NCBI GenBank assembly: GCA_050250665.1
Contig: JBFWOF010000020.1
Coordinates: 1 to 64,000, forward strand
Origin: JADKFD01 sp050250665
GTDB lineage: Bacteria; Pseudomonadota; Gammaproteobacteria; Xanthomonadales; SZUA-5
Direction of reading: 5' to 3'
Length of the DNA stretch: 64,000 bases
In this document: positions 1 to 8,697 of the stretch, in pieces
How the letters are laid out: every line of letters starts with the position of its first letter
How positions within the stretch are numbered: position 1 is the first letter of the stretch
Translations under genes and position numbers: made by a program
The notes under the pieces: generated by a model
Seen by the model: only the letters and a program-made list of their open reading frames with translations
Told to the model about the DNA's origin: nothing
Databases searched by the model: none

Positions 1-60
1 GCACAGCACCGGAAGCGTGATGTTGAAAGTGGTAGCGTTTGCAGCGAGGGTCGTGGACAT
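1..60 (-). CDS. 5' end of an unidentified protein (partial)
   Basis: An ATG at position 60 on the minus strand opens a frame that stays open for 20 codons to the window edge (begins MSTTLAANAT). It is preceded at a good distance by a strong Shine-Dalgarno AAGGAG (about 68-73). The good ribosome binding site makes a real start likely, but too little is visible to name a family. It could belong with the small phage-like ORF upstream on the same strand. Confidence 0.5.
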   Translation of the reverse strand, partial: MSTTLAANATTFNITLPVLC

Positions 61-159
61 CAGCGTAGCTCCTTGAGGTTTTGGCACCGCAGAGGATCTC
101 GCGTCCACGGCCCTCATGGCATCTACAGCGGCCGTAGCGCGGCTCCGGCGCGCGCGGTG

Positions 160-384
160 CTACTTGACGACCTTGGGCGGCAGCAGGCGTGCCCTCAGCA
201 TGGCATCGGCATAGGCATAGGCCGCCTGGGCCATGCCGTCGGGCGTCAGTGGCAATACACCCGGCACCTTGGGCGCCGGGATCATCCCGGACAGTGCATG
301 GCAGGCAGCAAGATCGCGCAAGGTGATGACCTCAGGTGGCGCCGCCGGTACGGCTGCTCCCGTGGGAATGTCTGTGCTGGTCAT
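160..384 (-). CDS. small hypothetical protein, possibly phage-like
   Basis: This is a 74-residue ORF. Its middle reads ITLRDLAACHALSGMI and its end AYAYADAMLRAR. That pattern, 'LRDxxAxxAL...AYxxADAMLxAR', recalls small orphan proteins that are common in prophages; this comes from memory of the family, not a search. No clear Shine-Dalgarno precedes the ATG. It lies on the same strand as, and just upstream of, the partial ORF at the window edge, so both may be the end of an accessory or prophage block. Function unknown. Confidence 0.5.
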   Translation of the reverse strand: MTSTDIPTGAAVPAAPPEVITLRDLAACHALSGMIPAPKVPGVLPLTPDGMAQAAYAYADAMLRARLLPPKVVK

Positions 385-458
385 GGGGCTGGGCCTGCTA
401 TCGAGAAAGCATCAAGCTACACCCTTTGTCCGGCGATCAGTTGATCGGGCGAGAATGT

Positions 459-1469
459 TTACTGCGGCACCGGGTCAGCTGCGGGTTTGGGCGTCGTTTC
501 CGGAGATTGGTCGCATGGCAGGCATTCGAGGAAGCGCAGCGCTGCCGCCACCGTGACCCTGGGGCCTTCTTCCTGGGGCACATGGCCCAGGTCAGGAAAC
601 ACGCGCAGCTCGCTGCCCTGAATATCGCGGTGGAAGCGCTCGCCGTTCTCGGGTGGAATCAGCCGATCTTTTCCGCCCCAGATGATCAGCGTCGGCAGCT
701 TGAGTTCGGCAATGCGTTCCGAGCCCTCGTGATAGTTGGTTTGCCGGAATCGCTGAATCAGTGCATCCCGATTGCCATCCCGCAGATTCAGCTCGAAATA
801 GCGGTCGATGAGCTCCTCGCTGACCAGATCGGGGTTGCCGTAGGTGTTGCGTACGCTGGCTGCCACCAGGGAGCGCGGCAACAGATATCGGGCAACGGGC
901 GCGGTCCAGTCGGAACGAGCCAGTCTGAAGCCCAGGGGAATCGACTTGGGCTGAAAGGGATAGCCGGCCGAGTCGATCAGAATCAGTCCGTCGACCCGTT
1001 CGGGATGCTCAAGCGCGGTGGCCAGAGCGATCTGTCCCCCCAGCGAATTTCCGACCAACACCACATGCGGGAGAGATACCTGATCGAGAAAATGACTCAG
1101 GTGATCGACATAGGCCTGCAGACTGTAGTCGCCGTCGGGGCTTGGTCCGGTCAACCCAAAGCCCGGCAAGTCCATGCGGATCACCCGGTGCTTCGGGATC
1201 AAGGCTGCCACCCACCCGTCCCAGGTATGCAGACTGGCCGAAGTGCCGTGAATCAGGACGATGGGGCGAGGATCGTCACGTCGCCCTTCATCGCGCCAGT
1301 GCACCTGCATGCCGTCCACACTCATCCACTGCGACGGCGGCGGCGCCCAGCGAGCCTTGAGCCCATCCACCGGGAGATCGGGCTGCCAGGCGTAGATCAG
1401 CAAGCCGGCCAGAAGCAGTAGCAGACCCGCCGGGATGACCCGCCAGGGGCGCCATCGTGAATTTCGCAT
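459..1469 (-). CDS. alpha/beta hydrolase, membrane-anchored
   Basis: A 336-residue alpha/beta-hydrolase-fold protein. A single hydrophobic segment (about residues 12-27) follows a basic N-terminus, so it is probably anchored in the inner membrane with the catalytic domain outside, or secreted. The oxyanion-hole motif is HGTSASLHTW (about 74-83), the nucleophile elbow is GNSLGG with Ser142, and the catalytic His lies in DLGHVPQEE near the C-terminus. The family acts on esters, epoxides or C-C bonds; the substrate cannot be told from sequence. A GAAGG ribosome site precedes the ATG. It is monocistronic as far as can be seen. Confidence 0.85.
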   Translation of the reverse strand: MRNSRWRPWRVIPAGLLLLLAGLLIYAWQPDLPVDGLKARWAPPPSQWMSVDGMQVHWRDEGRRDDPRPIVLIHGTSASLHTWDGWVAALIPKHRVIRMDLPGFGLTGPSPDGDYSLQAYVDHLSHFLDQVSLPHVVLVGNSLGGQIALATALEHPERVDGLILIDSAGYPFQPKSIPLGFRLARSDWTAPVARYLLPRSLVAASVRNTYGNPDLVSEELIDRYFELNLRDGNRDALIQRFRQTNYHEGSERIAELKLPTLIIWGGKDRLIPPENGERFHRDIQGSELRVFPDLGHVPQEEGPRVTVAAALRFLECLPCDQSPETTPKPAADPVPQ

Positions 1470-1679
1470 CAGCGCTAGCCTTCGACGGAACGGACGAGCC
1501 GGAGTATTGATTACGAGGGCAAGAAGGCGCGAGGACTACAGGAAAGCCGGTGACCGGTACCCGTCGTCACGTAGGCCCTGCAAGCCAACGTGACCTGCGT
1601 TCCACCATTCCCCGACACCGCTGCCAGCAACGACCTCACCGCAACGCTCTTCCCGTGCCCCCTGCCCCCTGCCCCCACC
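1470..1679. other. intergenic, with half of the convergent GTAGGTCACGTTG repeat
   Basis: No gene is supported here. About 1564-1598 holds 'cacgtaggccctgcaagccaacgtgacctg' type sequence, a short version of the hairpin repeat seen complete at 7927-8007 and 52288-52365. About 1650-1680 is a C-rich run of 'ccctgcccc' units, similar to the G/C-rich text at 16076-16250. Confidence 0.5.
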
Positions 1680-3185
1680 CTACTGATCCAATCCAAAAAA
1701 CGCCCGGATGCGCGCACCGATGGCCTCCTGCTGCGATTCGTCGGCTGCCGCCGCACTGGCCGACTTGCGCGCGACATCCAGTTCGCTCTGGCGTGAGGTG
1801 ATCACCTTGGAGATTTCGTGGGCGATCTCGGGGCGAGCAAGCAGCACCTTCTGGAAGCCATTCTTGCCCAGACGCAACGCTTCGACATCGGTACGGGCGG
1901 TGATCGTGGCCCGCCGCGGTTCGCCCGTCATCATGCCCATTTCACCGATGACGCTACCGGCCTGCAGCGTGGCGATATGGGTGCGCTTGCCGCCCTGCTC
2001 TATCCAGACATCGACCTCACCGGACACCAGCAGATACAGCCAGTGCGCCACCCGGCCCTGACGGGTGATGGTGCTGCCCTTGACGAAGGGCGCTACGACC
2101 AGGTTCTCGGCCAGTGACTGCAATTCCTCGGGACTGAAGCCGCTGAAAAGATCGACTTCGGCCAGGAGTGCCTGTCGCCGGGCCATTTCGTCTGCCTGCA
2201 GCGCGGCGCGGCGACGTTCGTTTTCCTTGATGACCAGGCGCTCTTCCTGGGTCACGGCCAGATGCACATTCTGACGGGCCAATGCCGCCAGCGCGTTGCG
2301 ACGCACATCGGAATCGGTGGGATCGTCGGGGCGCGGATCACCCAGCCAGTAGCGCAGTGCGTAACGCGCGTAGCCGCCGCTGGTGTCCATCAACACCGCG
2401 CTCGGCGGTGGCTCCAGCAGCACATTGGGCGCCTCACAGTCGCGCACCGAATCTTCCAGCAGTTGTAGCACCTGGCTGGGATTGGCATCGAGTTCGATGT
2501 TGAACCAGAGCCAGCGGCGCCAGCGCATCCGGGTGTCGGTGCGGGAACCGATCACCGTGAAACGGTTCTTGACCAGCCAGCCATTGGGAATGATCACCGT
2601 CTCGCGGTTGCGCGTTTCGATGGCGGTATGGCGCCAGCGCACATCGACGACCTGGCCGCTGATGTCGTCGATCTTGACCCAGTCCCCGATACGAAGAGAG
2701 GCGTCGAGCTGCAGCACCACGCCGCCCAGCACATTGCCCAGCGTGTCCTGCATGGAAAAGGCCAGCACCGCGGTAATCACGGCGGATGTGGCCAACAAAC
2801 TGCCGAGGTTCACGCCTGCACCGTGCAGCCAATAGAGCACCCAGGCTGCCGCCAACGCCGTGACCACCAGATCCTCGACAATGCGAGGCATCTCCATGCG
2901 CACAGCCGGCATGATCAGGCGGAAAGCCAGTACCGATCCCAGGCGGATGATGACAGCGCCGACCCCGACCGCGGCCAGCGACACCGCGAGATTGGCAGCC
3001 CGGGGCGATCCCCAGCGGCTCATGGCCAGTCCCGCCGCCAGCAGCAGGCCGAAGATCACTGCCATCGTCAGCATGTTGCGGATGCCGGCCCGGTCCTTGG
3101 GCTTCAGTGCCAGCAGCAGTATTCCCAACGCGACCGCGATGGCCAGGCCGATGCCGGTCTGCGTTCCCAGGGCATTCAAGTCCAT
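1680..3185 (-). CDS. MscS-family channel with C-terminal cyclic-nucleotide-binding domain
   Basis: A 501-residue protein. The N-terminal third has four or five hydrophobic segments, followed by an MscS pore/beta domain with the typical VKIDDISGQVVDVRWRHTAIETR and IIPNGWLVKNRF stretches. Residues about 340-465 form a cNMP-binding fold: a phosphate-binding-cassette-like stretch, VIGEMGMMTGEPRRAT, keeps the Glu and Arg that contact cyclic nucleotide. The architecture matches the bacterial cyclic-nucleotide-gated (bCNG) branch of the MscS superfamily, in which ligand rather than tension may gate the pore. Start: ATG with AGGGAG six bases upstream. Gating by cAMP or cGMP is inference. Confidence 0.9.
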   Translation of the reverse strand: MDLNALGTQTGIGLAIAVALGILLLALKPKDRAGIRNMLTMAVIFGLLLAAGLAMSRWGSPRAANLAVSLAAVGVGAVIIRLGSVLAFRLIMPAVRMEMPRIVEDLVVTALAAAWVLYWLHGAGVNLGSLLATSAVITAVLAFSMQDTLGNVLGGVVLQLDASLRIGDWVKIDDISGQVVDVRWRHTAIETRNRETVIIPNGWLVKNRFTVIGSRTDTRMRWRRWLWFNIELDANPSQVLQLLEDSVRDCEAPNVLLEPPPSAVLMDTSGGYARYALRYWLGDPRPDDPTDSDVRRNALAALARQNVHLAVTQEERLVIKENERRRAALQADEMARRQALLAEVDLFSGFSPEELQSLAENLVVAPFVKGSTITRQGRVAHWLYLLVSGEVDVWIEQGGKRTHIATLQAGSVIGEMGMMTGEPRRATITARTDVEALRLGKNGFQKVLLARPEIAHEISKVITSRQSELDVARKSASAAAADESQQEAIGARIRAFFGLDQ

Positions 3186-3373
3186 CCATGGCTCCCTAGC
3201 GGCGAATTCGTGTCAGTTTAGCGCCTGATGTACCCGGCTGCGGCGATCATTCCACGGGCGGTACCCGTCGCAGGCACTGCCTGAAGCCCGGCGGACTGCT
3301 AGCATTCGCGCCTCCAATTCTTTGCACGGGCGCCACCAGACGCCCGGCGTGACTGACCAGGAAGGACAAGGTT

Positions 3374-4087
3374 ATGGGCAGAGGCCCGAGTATCGAAGGA
3401 CGCAAGAACGCCGAGGATGCCAAGCGCGCCAAGGTCTTCACCAAACTGATCCGCGAAATCGCCGTGGCCGCTCGCGGCGGCGGCGATACCGCTACCAATC
3501 CGCGCCTGCGCATTGCTGTCGACAAGGCACTGTCGGCGAACATGACCAAGGACACGGTCGAGCGCGCGGTCAAGCGGGGCTCCGGTGCCGAAGGCGCCGA
3601 CAACATGCAGGAAATCCGCTACGAGGGCTACGGTCCCGGCGGAGTGGCCCTGATCATCGACACCATGACCGACAATCTGGTCCGCACCGTGGCCGATGTC
3701 CGCCACGCGCTCAGCAAGCACGGCGGCAATCTCGGCACCAGCGGTTCGGTGGCATTCCAGTTCAAGCATCTGGGCGAAATCAGGGTCACCACCGCCGATG
3801 CGGCCGCCGAAGAGCGCCTGATGGAGCTGGCGCTGGACGCCGGCGCCGACGACGTGCAGAGCGCCGACGGCGAAAGTCTGGTGCTGTGTGACTACGCCAA
3901 CTTCGAAGCCGTCAAGAAGGCACTCACCGAAGCCGGGCTGGACGTACTCAGCGCTGATGTGGTGATGCGCCCCGACAACCGTGTCGCGGTGGCCGACGAG
4001 GAGGCACGCGAGACCCTGCTGGATCTCATCGACTGGCTGGAAGGCCTGGACGATGTGCAGGACGTTTATCACAACGCTGCGCTGTAA
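3374..4087 (+). CDS. yebC: YebC/PmpR-family DNA-binding regulatory protein
   Basis: The 237-residue length is normal for the family. The N-terminus MGRGPSIEGRKNAEDAKRAK and the block GYGPGGVALIIDTMTDN are hallmark YebC sequences. Members of this family have been described as transcriptional regulators and, more recently, as factors relieving ribosome stalling at proline runs; either role fits here. In many gammaproteobacteria yebC lies next to ruvC-ruvA-ruvB, but no ruv genes are adjacent. AAGGACAAGG just before the ATG is a good ribosome site. Confidence 0.95.
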   Translation: MGRGPSIEGRKNAEDAKRAKVFTKLIREIAVAARGGGDTATNPRLRIAVDKALSANMTKDTVERAVKRGSGAEGADNMQEIRYEGYGPGGVALIIDTMTDNLVRTVADVRHALSKHGGNLGTSGSVAFQFKHLGEIRVTTADAAAEERLMELALDAGADDVQSADGESLVLCDYANFEAVKKALTEAGLDVLSADVVMRPDNRVAVADEEARETLLDLIDWLEGLDDVQDVYHNAAL

Positions 4088-4495
4088 TCGAAGCCGCCAT
4101 TTCCGGTTTCTGAGCCCCCGCGCGGCGGTTCGGCGATGGCTGTTGATCCTGTAGGTCCAGACTCGTCTGGACGCTTTCCTCACAGAAGACCAGAAGCGTC
4201 CAGACAAGTCTGGACCTACAGTAACCGCCGGCTTCGGAAGTAGGCCGGGTCCGCGCGCACGCAGCATCAGACTGAGCCACTGGCCGGCCAGCGCGCGGCG
4301 CCCGGCGGGCTGCGCCGCGGCCGCCGGCGCAATGGGCCCGGTCGCTACGACCGCAACGTCTGCGCGCCGGAGCCGCGCTACCCCCCATCGCTGGCAGCTT
4401 GCCAGACGCTGGCGCTCGTTTGCTCACGTTGCCTGCCCGACTCGCAGGCGGCGCAGCGGCTAGACTCACCCCTTCTGTTGAGCCCGGGGACGTCC
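4088..4495. other. 408-bp spacer with inverted repeat and common spacer text
   Basis: No coding sequence is supported. The spacer holds the near-perfect inverted repeat at 4149-4221. At about 4362-4381 lies 'gcgccggagccgcgctac', the inverse of a motif also seen at about 133-156 and 14025-14050. The promoter of the downstream metalloprotease must lie in the last 100 bases, but no clear box was found. Confidence 0.5.
4149..4221. repeat. 28-bp inverted repeat, REP-like hairpin
   Basis: The arm at 4149-4176 (starts ctgtaggtccagac) and the reverse complement of 4194-4221 agree at 27 of 28 positions, with a 17-base loop. It lies just 3' of yebC. There is no T-run, so it is a REP-like or mRNA-end hairpin rather than a classic terminator. 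Confidence 0.85.
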
Positions 4496-6931
4496 ATGCT
4501 GCCATCGTCACGTCTATTGCTATTGCTGCTGATCTGGTTGGCGCCGGCAGCTCTGGCCAAAGCGGCGGCTGATCCGCTGGACGGCAGCATCCGTGAGTCC
4601 GGATTTGTCGATGTCTACAGGGACAGCGAAGGCGGCCGGGTTCTGATCGGCGTGCATGAACTCGACCAGCCCTTCCTGCTGATCACCTCCTTGCCGGGCG
4701 GCCTTGGGTCCAACGATGTCGGCCTCGATCGTGGCCAGAGCGGCAAGCAGTACCTGGCCCGGTTCCGGCGGGTCGGAACGCGGCTGTTGCTGCTGGCCGA
4801 CAATGCCCGCCATGTGGCGCGTTCCGACAACGCCGCCGAGCGCGCAGCGGCTACTGATGCGTTTGCCCCGGCAGTGTTGTGGGCCGGCGAGATCGTGCTG
4901 GATACAGCCAGCGGCAAATCCCGCCAACGCGGCGCCGAACAGGGCGCAGGCGGCGCTCTGATCGTCGATATCGGCAGCTTTCTCGCCAGCGATCGCCACG
5001 GCATCGCAGCAGCATTGAAGGCCGTCGACCAGGGCGACTATCAGGTCGATCCCGAGCGCAGTCTGGCGCTGCCCGAAGCCGCGCGCAGCTTCCCGGACAA
5101 TGCCGAATTCGAAGCGCTGCTCACTTTCAAGGGCCCCGGCGAGGCTGAATTTGTCAAACAGGTGGCCGCTGATCCGCAGTCCATCAGCTTGCGCCAGCAC
5201 ATCAGTTTCGTCCGTCTGCCGCCACCCGGCTTCCAGCCGCGGCGCTATCACCCGGGTTCGGGCGGCCTCAGCACTGGCCAGATCGATTTCGCTCAGCCGC
5301 TGTCCAGTTCTATCGACGTGCGCTGGCAACCGCGCTTTCGCATCCAGCAAGATGCCTCCGGCAAGGTACTGAAGCCCATCGTGTTCCATCTTGATCCCGG
5401 CACCCCGGAGCCGGTGCGCTCGGCGCTGCTGGACGGTGCCAACTGGTGGGCCAGCGCTTTCGATCAGGCCGGTCTGACAGGCGCCTTTCGGGTGGAAATG
5501 CTGCCGGAGGGCGCCGACCCGATGGACATCCGCTACAACATCATCACCTGGACCCACCGTGCCAGCCGCGGCTGGTCCTACGGCTACGGACTCAGCGATC
5601 CGCGCACCGGCGAGATCATCAAGGGCATGGTCAATCTGGGGTCCCTGCGCGTGCGTCAGGATCTGCTGATCGCCGAATCCCTGCTCGCGCCCTATGACAA
5701 GCCCGATGCCGAAGCCCGCGCCGCGGCTGCCGGGGAGATGGCCCTGGCGCGCCTGCGGCAACTGGCTGCGCATGAAGTCGGACACGCGCTCGGCTTTGGT
5801 CACAACTTTGCAGGCAGCCGCCAGGGCAACGGGTCGGTCATGGACTATCCGCATCCACAGATCACGTTGGGAGCAGACGGCAGCCTCGACCTGACTCAGG
5901 CTTACGGCGTTGGCATCGGTCCCTGGGATGTCTTCCTGGTCCGTCACGCCTACGGCGTTTACGCCGACGAGGCCAGCGCACTGGCCCAGCTGCGCAGCGA
6001 CATCCGCGCTGCCGGCTACGAATATGTGGGTGATGCCGATGCCCGTGCTCCGGGCGATGCGCATCCTGCCGGCGCGCTTTGGGATCTGCGGGGCACGGAC
6101 GCCCTAGCCGGTTTCGACCAGCTGCTGGCGGTGCGCGAGCTAGCGCTGCGGAACTTCAGCATCGGCGTGTTACCGCCGGATCGCCAGAGCGGTGAACTGG
6201 AAGCCCGTCTGGTACCGGTGTACCTGCTGCATCGCTACCAGACCGAGGCGATAGCGCGTTTGTTGGGCGGCGCCAGCCACGAATCGGGATTGGCCGGTGA
6301 CGGTCGGGCTGGCACCAGACCGGTCAGCGCGCAGGCACAGCTGGCGGCGCGTGAGCGCCTGCTGGCCACGCTGCGCCCGGAATTTCTGGCATTGCCGCTG
6401 AGCGTGCTCAATCTACTGACTCCACCGGCGCTGGAATACACCCGCGATCGCGAATACTTCAGCACGCGCGCCACCCCGCTGTTCGATTCCCTGGCAGCCG
6501 CCGACGCCGCCGCGATGCTGACCCTGCAGTTCCTGCTGGCGCCGCCGCGATTGCAGCGCCTCGCCCTGCAGCACGCGCGCGATAGCGCCTATCCGGGCGC
6601 CAGCGACACCATCGATGCACTCCTGACCGCCACCTGGCGTACTACCCTGGCCGATGACGCGCGACTGGCACAGATACAGCGCAGTACCCGGTGGCTGGTG
6701 CTGGACGCCCTGTTGGCACTGCTGGATACAGGCGAACTGCACCCTCTGCTCGATACTGAGCTACGATCGCAGCTGCAGGGCTTCGCCGGCTGGGCCGCGG
6801 CACAGGCGCTATCGGCTACCGCGAACGCGGATCTGGGTATCGCCGCCGATCGGGTGCGCCGCTACCTGGCGAATCCAGCTTTGGTGAAGCTGCGACCCCT
6901 GCCCCTTGTGCCACCCGGCGCACCGATCTGA
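4496..6931 (+). CDS. secreted zinc-dependent metalloprotease (DUF4953/DUF5117-type)
   Basis: About 811 residues from the ATG at 4496, which follows GGGGAC; a TTG at 4478 in frame is less likely. The N-terminus MLPSSRLLLLLLIWLAPAALA is a signal peptide. The extended zinc motif HEVGHALGFGHNF (about residues 426-438) marks a metzincin-like catalytic centre, and a long alpha-helical C-terminal half follows. The layout and length match the bacterial zinc-dependent metalloproteases annotated with DUF5117, DUF5118 and DUF4953. It probably acts in the periplasm or outside the cell. The substrate is unknown. Confidence 0.85.
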   Translation: MLPSSRLLLLLLIWLAPAALAKAAADPLDGSIRESGFVDVYRDSEGGRVLIGVHELDQPFLLITSLPGGLGSNDVGLDRGQSGKQYLARFRRVGTRLLLLADNARHVARSDNAAERAAATDAFAPAVLWAGEIVLDTASGKSRQRGAEQGAGGALIVDIGSFLASDRHGIAAALKAVDQGDYQVDPERSLALPEAARSFPDNAEFEALLTFKGPGEAEFVKQVAADPQSISLRQHISFVRLPPPGFQPRRYHPGSGGLSTGQIDFAQPLSSSIDVRWQPRFRIQQDASGKVLKPIVFHLDPGTPEPVRSALLDGANWWASAFDQAGLTGAFRVEMLPEGADPMDIRYNIITWTHRASRGWSYGYGLSDPRTGEIIKGMVNLGSLRVRQDLLIAESLLAPYDKPDAEARAAAAGEMALARLRQLAAHEVGHALGFGHNFAGSRQGNGSVMDYPHPQITLGADGSLDLTQAYGVGIGPWDVFLVRHAYGVYADEASALAQLRSDIRAAGYEYVGDADARAPGDAHPAGALWDLRGTDALAGFDQLLAVRELALRNFSIGVLPPDRQSGELEARLVPVYLLHRYQTEAIARLLGGASHESGLAGDGRAGTRPVSAQAQLAARERLLATLRPEFLALPLSVLNLLTPPALEYTRDREYFSTRATPLFDSLAAADAAAMLTLQFLLAPPRLQRLALQHARDSAYPGASDTIDALLTATWRTTLADDARLAQIQRSTRWLVLDALLALLDTGELHPLLDTELRSQLQGFAGWAAAQALSATANADLGIAADRVRRYLANPALVKLRPLPLVPPGAPI

Positions 6932-6947
6932 GACAGGAGGCCAGAGC

Positions 6948-7304
6948 ATGCTTGCGCATTTCCAGGAGCTGTTGGCACCCCTGGGTCATATCCGTACCCG
7001 GGCAATGTTCGGCGGCCACGGCATCTACTGCGACGAAGTCTTCATGGCCATCGTGGTCGGGGATCAGCTTTACCTCAAGGTCGATGCCCTGACCCAGCCG
7101 CGCTTCGAACAGGCCGGCAGTCAGCCTTTCATCTATCAGAGCAAGGGCAAGAGCGCCGCCATGAGCTATTGGTCGGTGCCCGAAGAGGCACTGGAATCCC
7201 CGCAGTTGATGCAGCCCTGGGCCGAACTGGCGCTGCAGGCCGCGCAACGCAAGCAGAGCAAGATCGCTACGCCGCGGAGCAAGACCCGCGCCGGCCCACG
7301 CTGA
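6948..7304 (+). CDS. TfoX N-terminal-domain protein
   Basis: 118 residues from the ATG at 6948, preceded by AGGAGG at good spacing; an upstream in-frame start at 6906 overlaps the protease gene and has no ribosome site. The block TRAMFGGHGIYCDEVFMAIVVGD is the TfoX N-terminal domain. Full-length TfoX/Sxy regulates competence genes, but this protein lacks the C-terminal domain, as in many stand-alone TfoX_N proteins whose role is unclear. The basic tail (KQSKIATPRSKTRAGPR) is low complexity. It follows the metalloprotease by 16 bases and may be co-transcribed. Confidence 0.85.
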   Translation: MLAHFQELLAPLGHIRTRAMFGGHGIYCDEVFMAIVVGDQLYLKVDALTQPRFEQAGSQPFIYQSKGKSAAMSYWSVPEEALESPQLMQPWAELALQAAQRKQSKIATPRSKTRAGPR

Positions 7305-7349
7305 CGCAAGCCTGCTCCTCCCTACCCTTCATCAACGCAATCCGCATCC

Positions 7350-7886
7350 ATGGCCAATCCACTCCAGGACCAGCTGCTCAAGGCCGGTCTGATCAAGAAG
7401 CAGAAGCTCGACGCCGCCGTGCGCCAACAGAACCGGCAGAAAGACGGCAAGGCGCCACCGCCACCGCCCTCTGAGCAGGTCAATGCCCAGAAACTGCTGG
7501 CCGAACGCGCCGAACGCGATCGCGCCCTGGCGGCCGAACGCAATGCCCAGGCCCGCGCCCGGGAACTGCAGGCGCAGATCCGGCAGATCATCGAAACCCA
7601 CCGGCTCAAGCGCGAGGGCGAGTTAGCCTACCGTTTCGAGCACGAGGGCAAGATCAAATCCCTGCTGATCGACGACAGCCAGCGCAAACAACTGGCCAAG
7701 GGCAGCCTGGTGATCGTCGCCTTCGACCAGGGCTACGAACTGCTGCCGCGTGCCGCTGGCGTCATGATCAGCGAACGCGGCGGCACCCTGGCGGTGGATC
7801 ATGCCAGCACGCCGCCGACCACCGACTCGACGTCAGACGACGACTACTACAGCCAGTTCGTGGTACCCGATGATCTGATGTGGTGA
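7350..7886 (+). CDS. DUF2058 (YaiL-family) protein
   Basis: 178 residues. It starts MANPLQDQLLKAGLIKKQKL, the recognisable YaiL/DUF2058 opening, followed by a long charged, probably coiled-coil stretch rich in Ala, Arg, Glu and Gln (about 40-95), and then a small globular C-terminal domain ending in an acidic Asp/Ser run. The family is called nucleoprotein/polysaccharide-associated in databases but has no established function. It lies 45 bases after the TfoX_N gene. Confidence 0.85.
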   Translation: MANPLQDQLLKAGLIKKQKLDAAVRQQNRQKDGKAPPPPPSEQVNAQKLLAERAERDRALAAERNAQARARELQAQIRQIIETHRLKREGELAYRFEHEGKIKSLLIDDSQRKQLAKGSLVIVAFDQGYELLPRAAGVMISERGGTLAVDHASTPPTTDSTSDDDYYSQFVVPDDLMW

Positions 7887-7926
7887 GCGCGGCGGGATAC
7901 TGCCAAAGGGCCATGAACCCGCCGTC

Positions 7927-8007
7927 GTAGGTCATGTTGTCCGCGTCAGCGGACTACGTGACATCGAGTTGCGTCACGTAGCTCGCTGCGCGAGCAACGT
8001 GACCTAC
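7927..8007. repeat. convergent GTAGGTCA/TGACCTAC hairpin repeat
   Basis: The ends are 'gtaggtcatgttg' and 'caacgtgacctac', inverted copies of each other, with an inner 'tacgtgac...gtcacgta' pair. A related copy with the same ends is at 52288-52365 and a shorter one at about 1564-1598. Confidence 0.75.
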
Positions 8008-8020
8008 AACAGCAAATCAA

Positions 8021-8183
8021 CAACTTACGACATGGGTTCATGGAGAGCCCCCTGTATCGGCCCGAAACTGCCGACGGGCCATGAACCATCAGAACGGGCG
8101 TAGGCCGAGCTTGCCGCGCAGCGGCTCCCCGGCGCTTTTCGCATCAGCTCCCGGAAAGCGCTGCGCGCACTTCCTGGCTACAC
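8021..8183. repeat. mosaic dispersed repeat, copy 1
   Basis: It contains, in order, 'acatgggttcatgg', 'gccgacgggccatgaac', 'cgtaggccgag', 'gccgcgcagcggctccccgg' and 'gcgctgcgcgcactt'. The same blocks recur at 11101-11283 in this orientation, and at 44011-44214, 56206-56450 and 58411-58586 in the opposite orientation. It has no coding content. Confidence 0.8.
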
Positions 8184-8330
8184 AATGCTCGTCTGTGGAC
8201 GGTGTCGCGCTGCCGGTGCCCGCAGATCAAGAGCGGCCGCGCAGGCGCGCGTCCCTCCGCAAAGCCGCTCCTGCGCCTATCTCCAGGACCAACAGGTGCG
8301 CCGCGATGACCCCGCCGTCCCGCCGCTTGG

Positions 8331-8657
8331 CTACAACCCCCAAACGACCGGCTTGTCAGCTTCCAGCGCGCGCTTGAGCATCTCGACCAGCGGAAATGCA
8401 CGTTGCGACAGGCCGACCTGGTTGGCGTTCACATCCTTGCCTTCGTCGTCTCCATCATTGCTGTCGGACTCTTCATCCGCGCGCTGATGCCGATCGCGCT
8501 CTCCGGCCGCTGTCAACGCGGCAATGGCAGCCGGCATTTCCGCGGGGGTGATCACACCGCGCTCGCCCAGTTCCTTGCCGATGGCCTGGAGCAACATCTC
8601 GGCGTGGGCCTGCAACATCTGCACATCACCGGTGGCACTGCAACTGAATTTGATCAT
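8331..8657 (-). CDS. DUF1840 family protein
   Basis: 108 residues. The opening MIKFSCSATGDVQMLQAHAEMLLQAIGK and the segment GVITPAEMPAAIAAL fit the DUF1840 family of small cytoplasmic proteins of unknown function. An acidic low-complexity linker (EESDSNDGDDEGKD) lies in the middle. An AGGAG ribosome site precedes the ATG. It is followed 3' by repeat-bearing spacer. Confidence 0.85.
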   Translation of the reverse strand: MIKFSCSATGDVQMLQAHAEMLLQAIGKELGERGVITPAEMPAAIAALTAAGERDRHQRADEESDSNDGDDEGKDVNANQVGLSQRAFPLVEMLKRALEADKPVVWGL

Positions 8658-8697
8658 GTCGGCTCTCCTGCTGCCTAAATCCTGAAGTATGGCGCAA

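Larger units (their letters stand above)
7887..8330. other. 444-bp spacer made of two dispersed repeats
   Basis: No gene is supported. It holds the hairpin repeat at 7927-8007 and a copy of the mosaic repeat at 8021-8183. The short tag 'gggccatgaacc' occurs twice (about 7908 and 8076). From 8190 to 8330 the sequence is unremarkable. Confidence 0.6.

Noticed and set aside
336..1421. Long plus-strand ORF opposite the hydrolase
   Set aside because: It is a shadow of the alpha/beta hydrolase gene. High GC gives long open antisense frames throughout the window, and only the minus-strand frame has family motifs.
1511..1777. 88-codon minus-strand ORF
   Set aside because: It overlaps the end of the MscS gene and is made from spacer repeat; no support.
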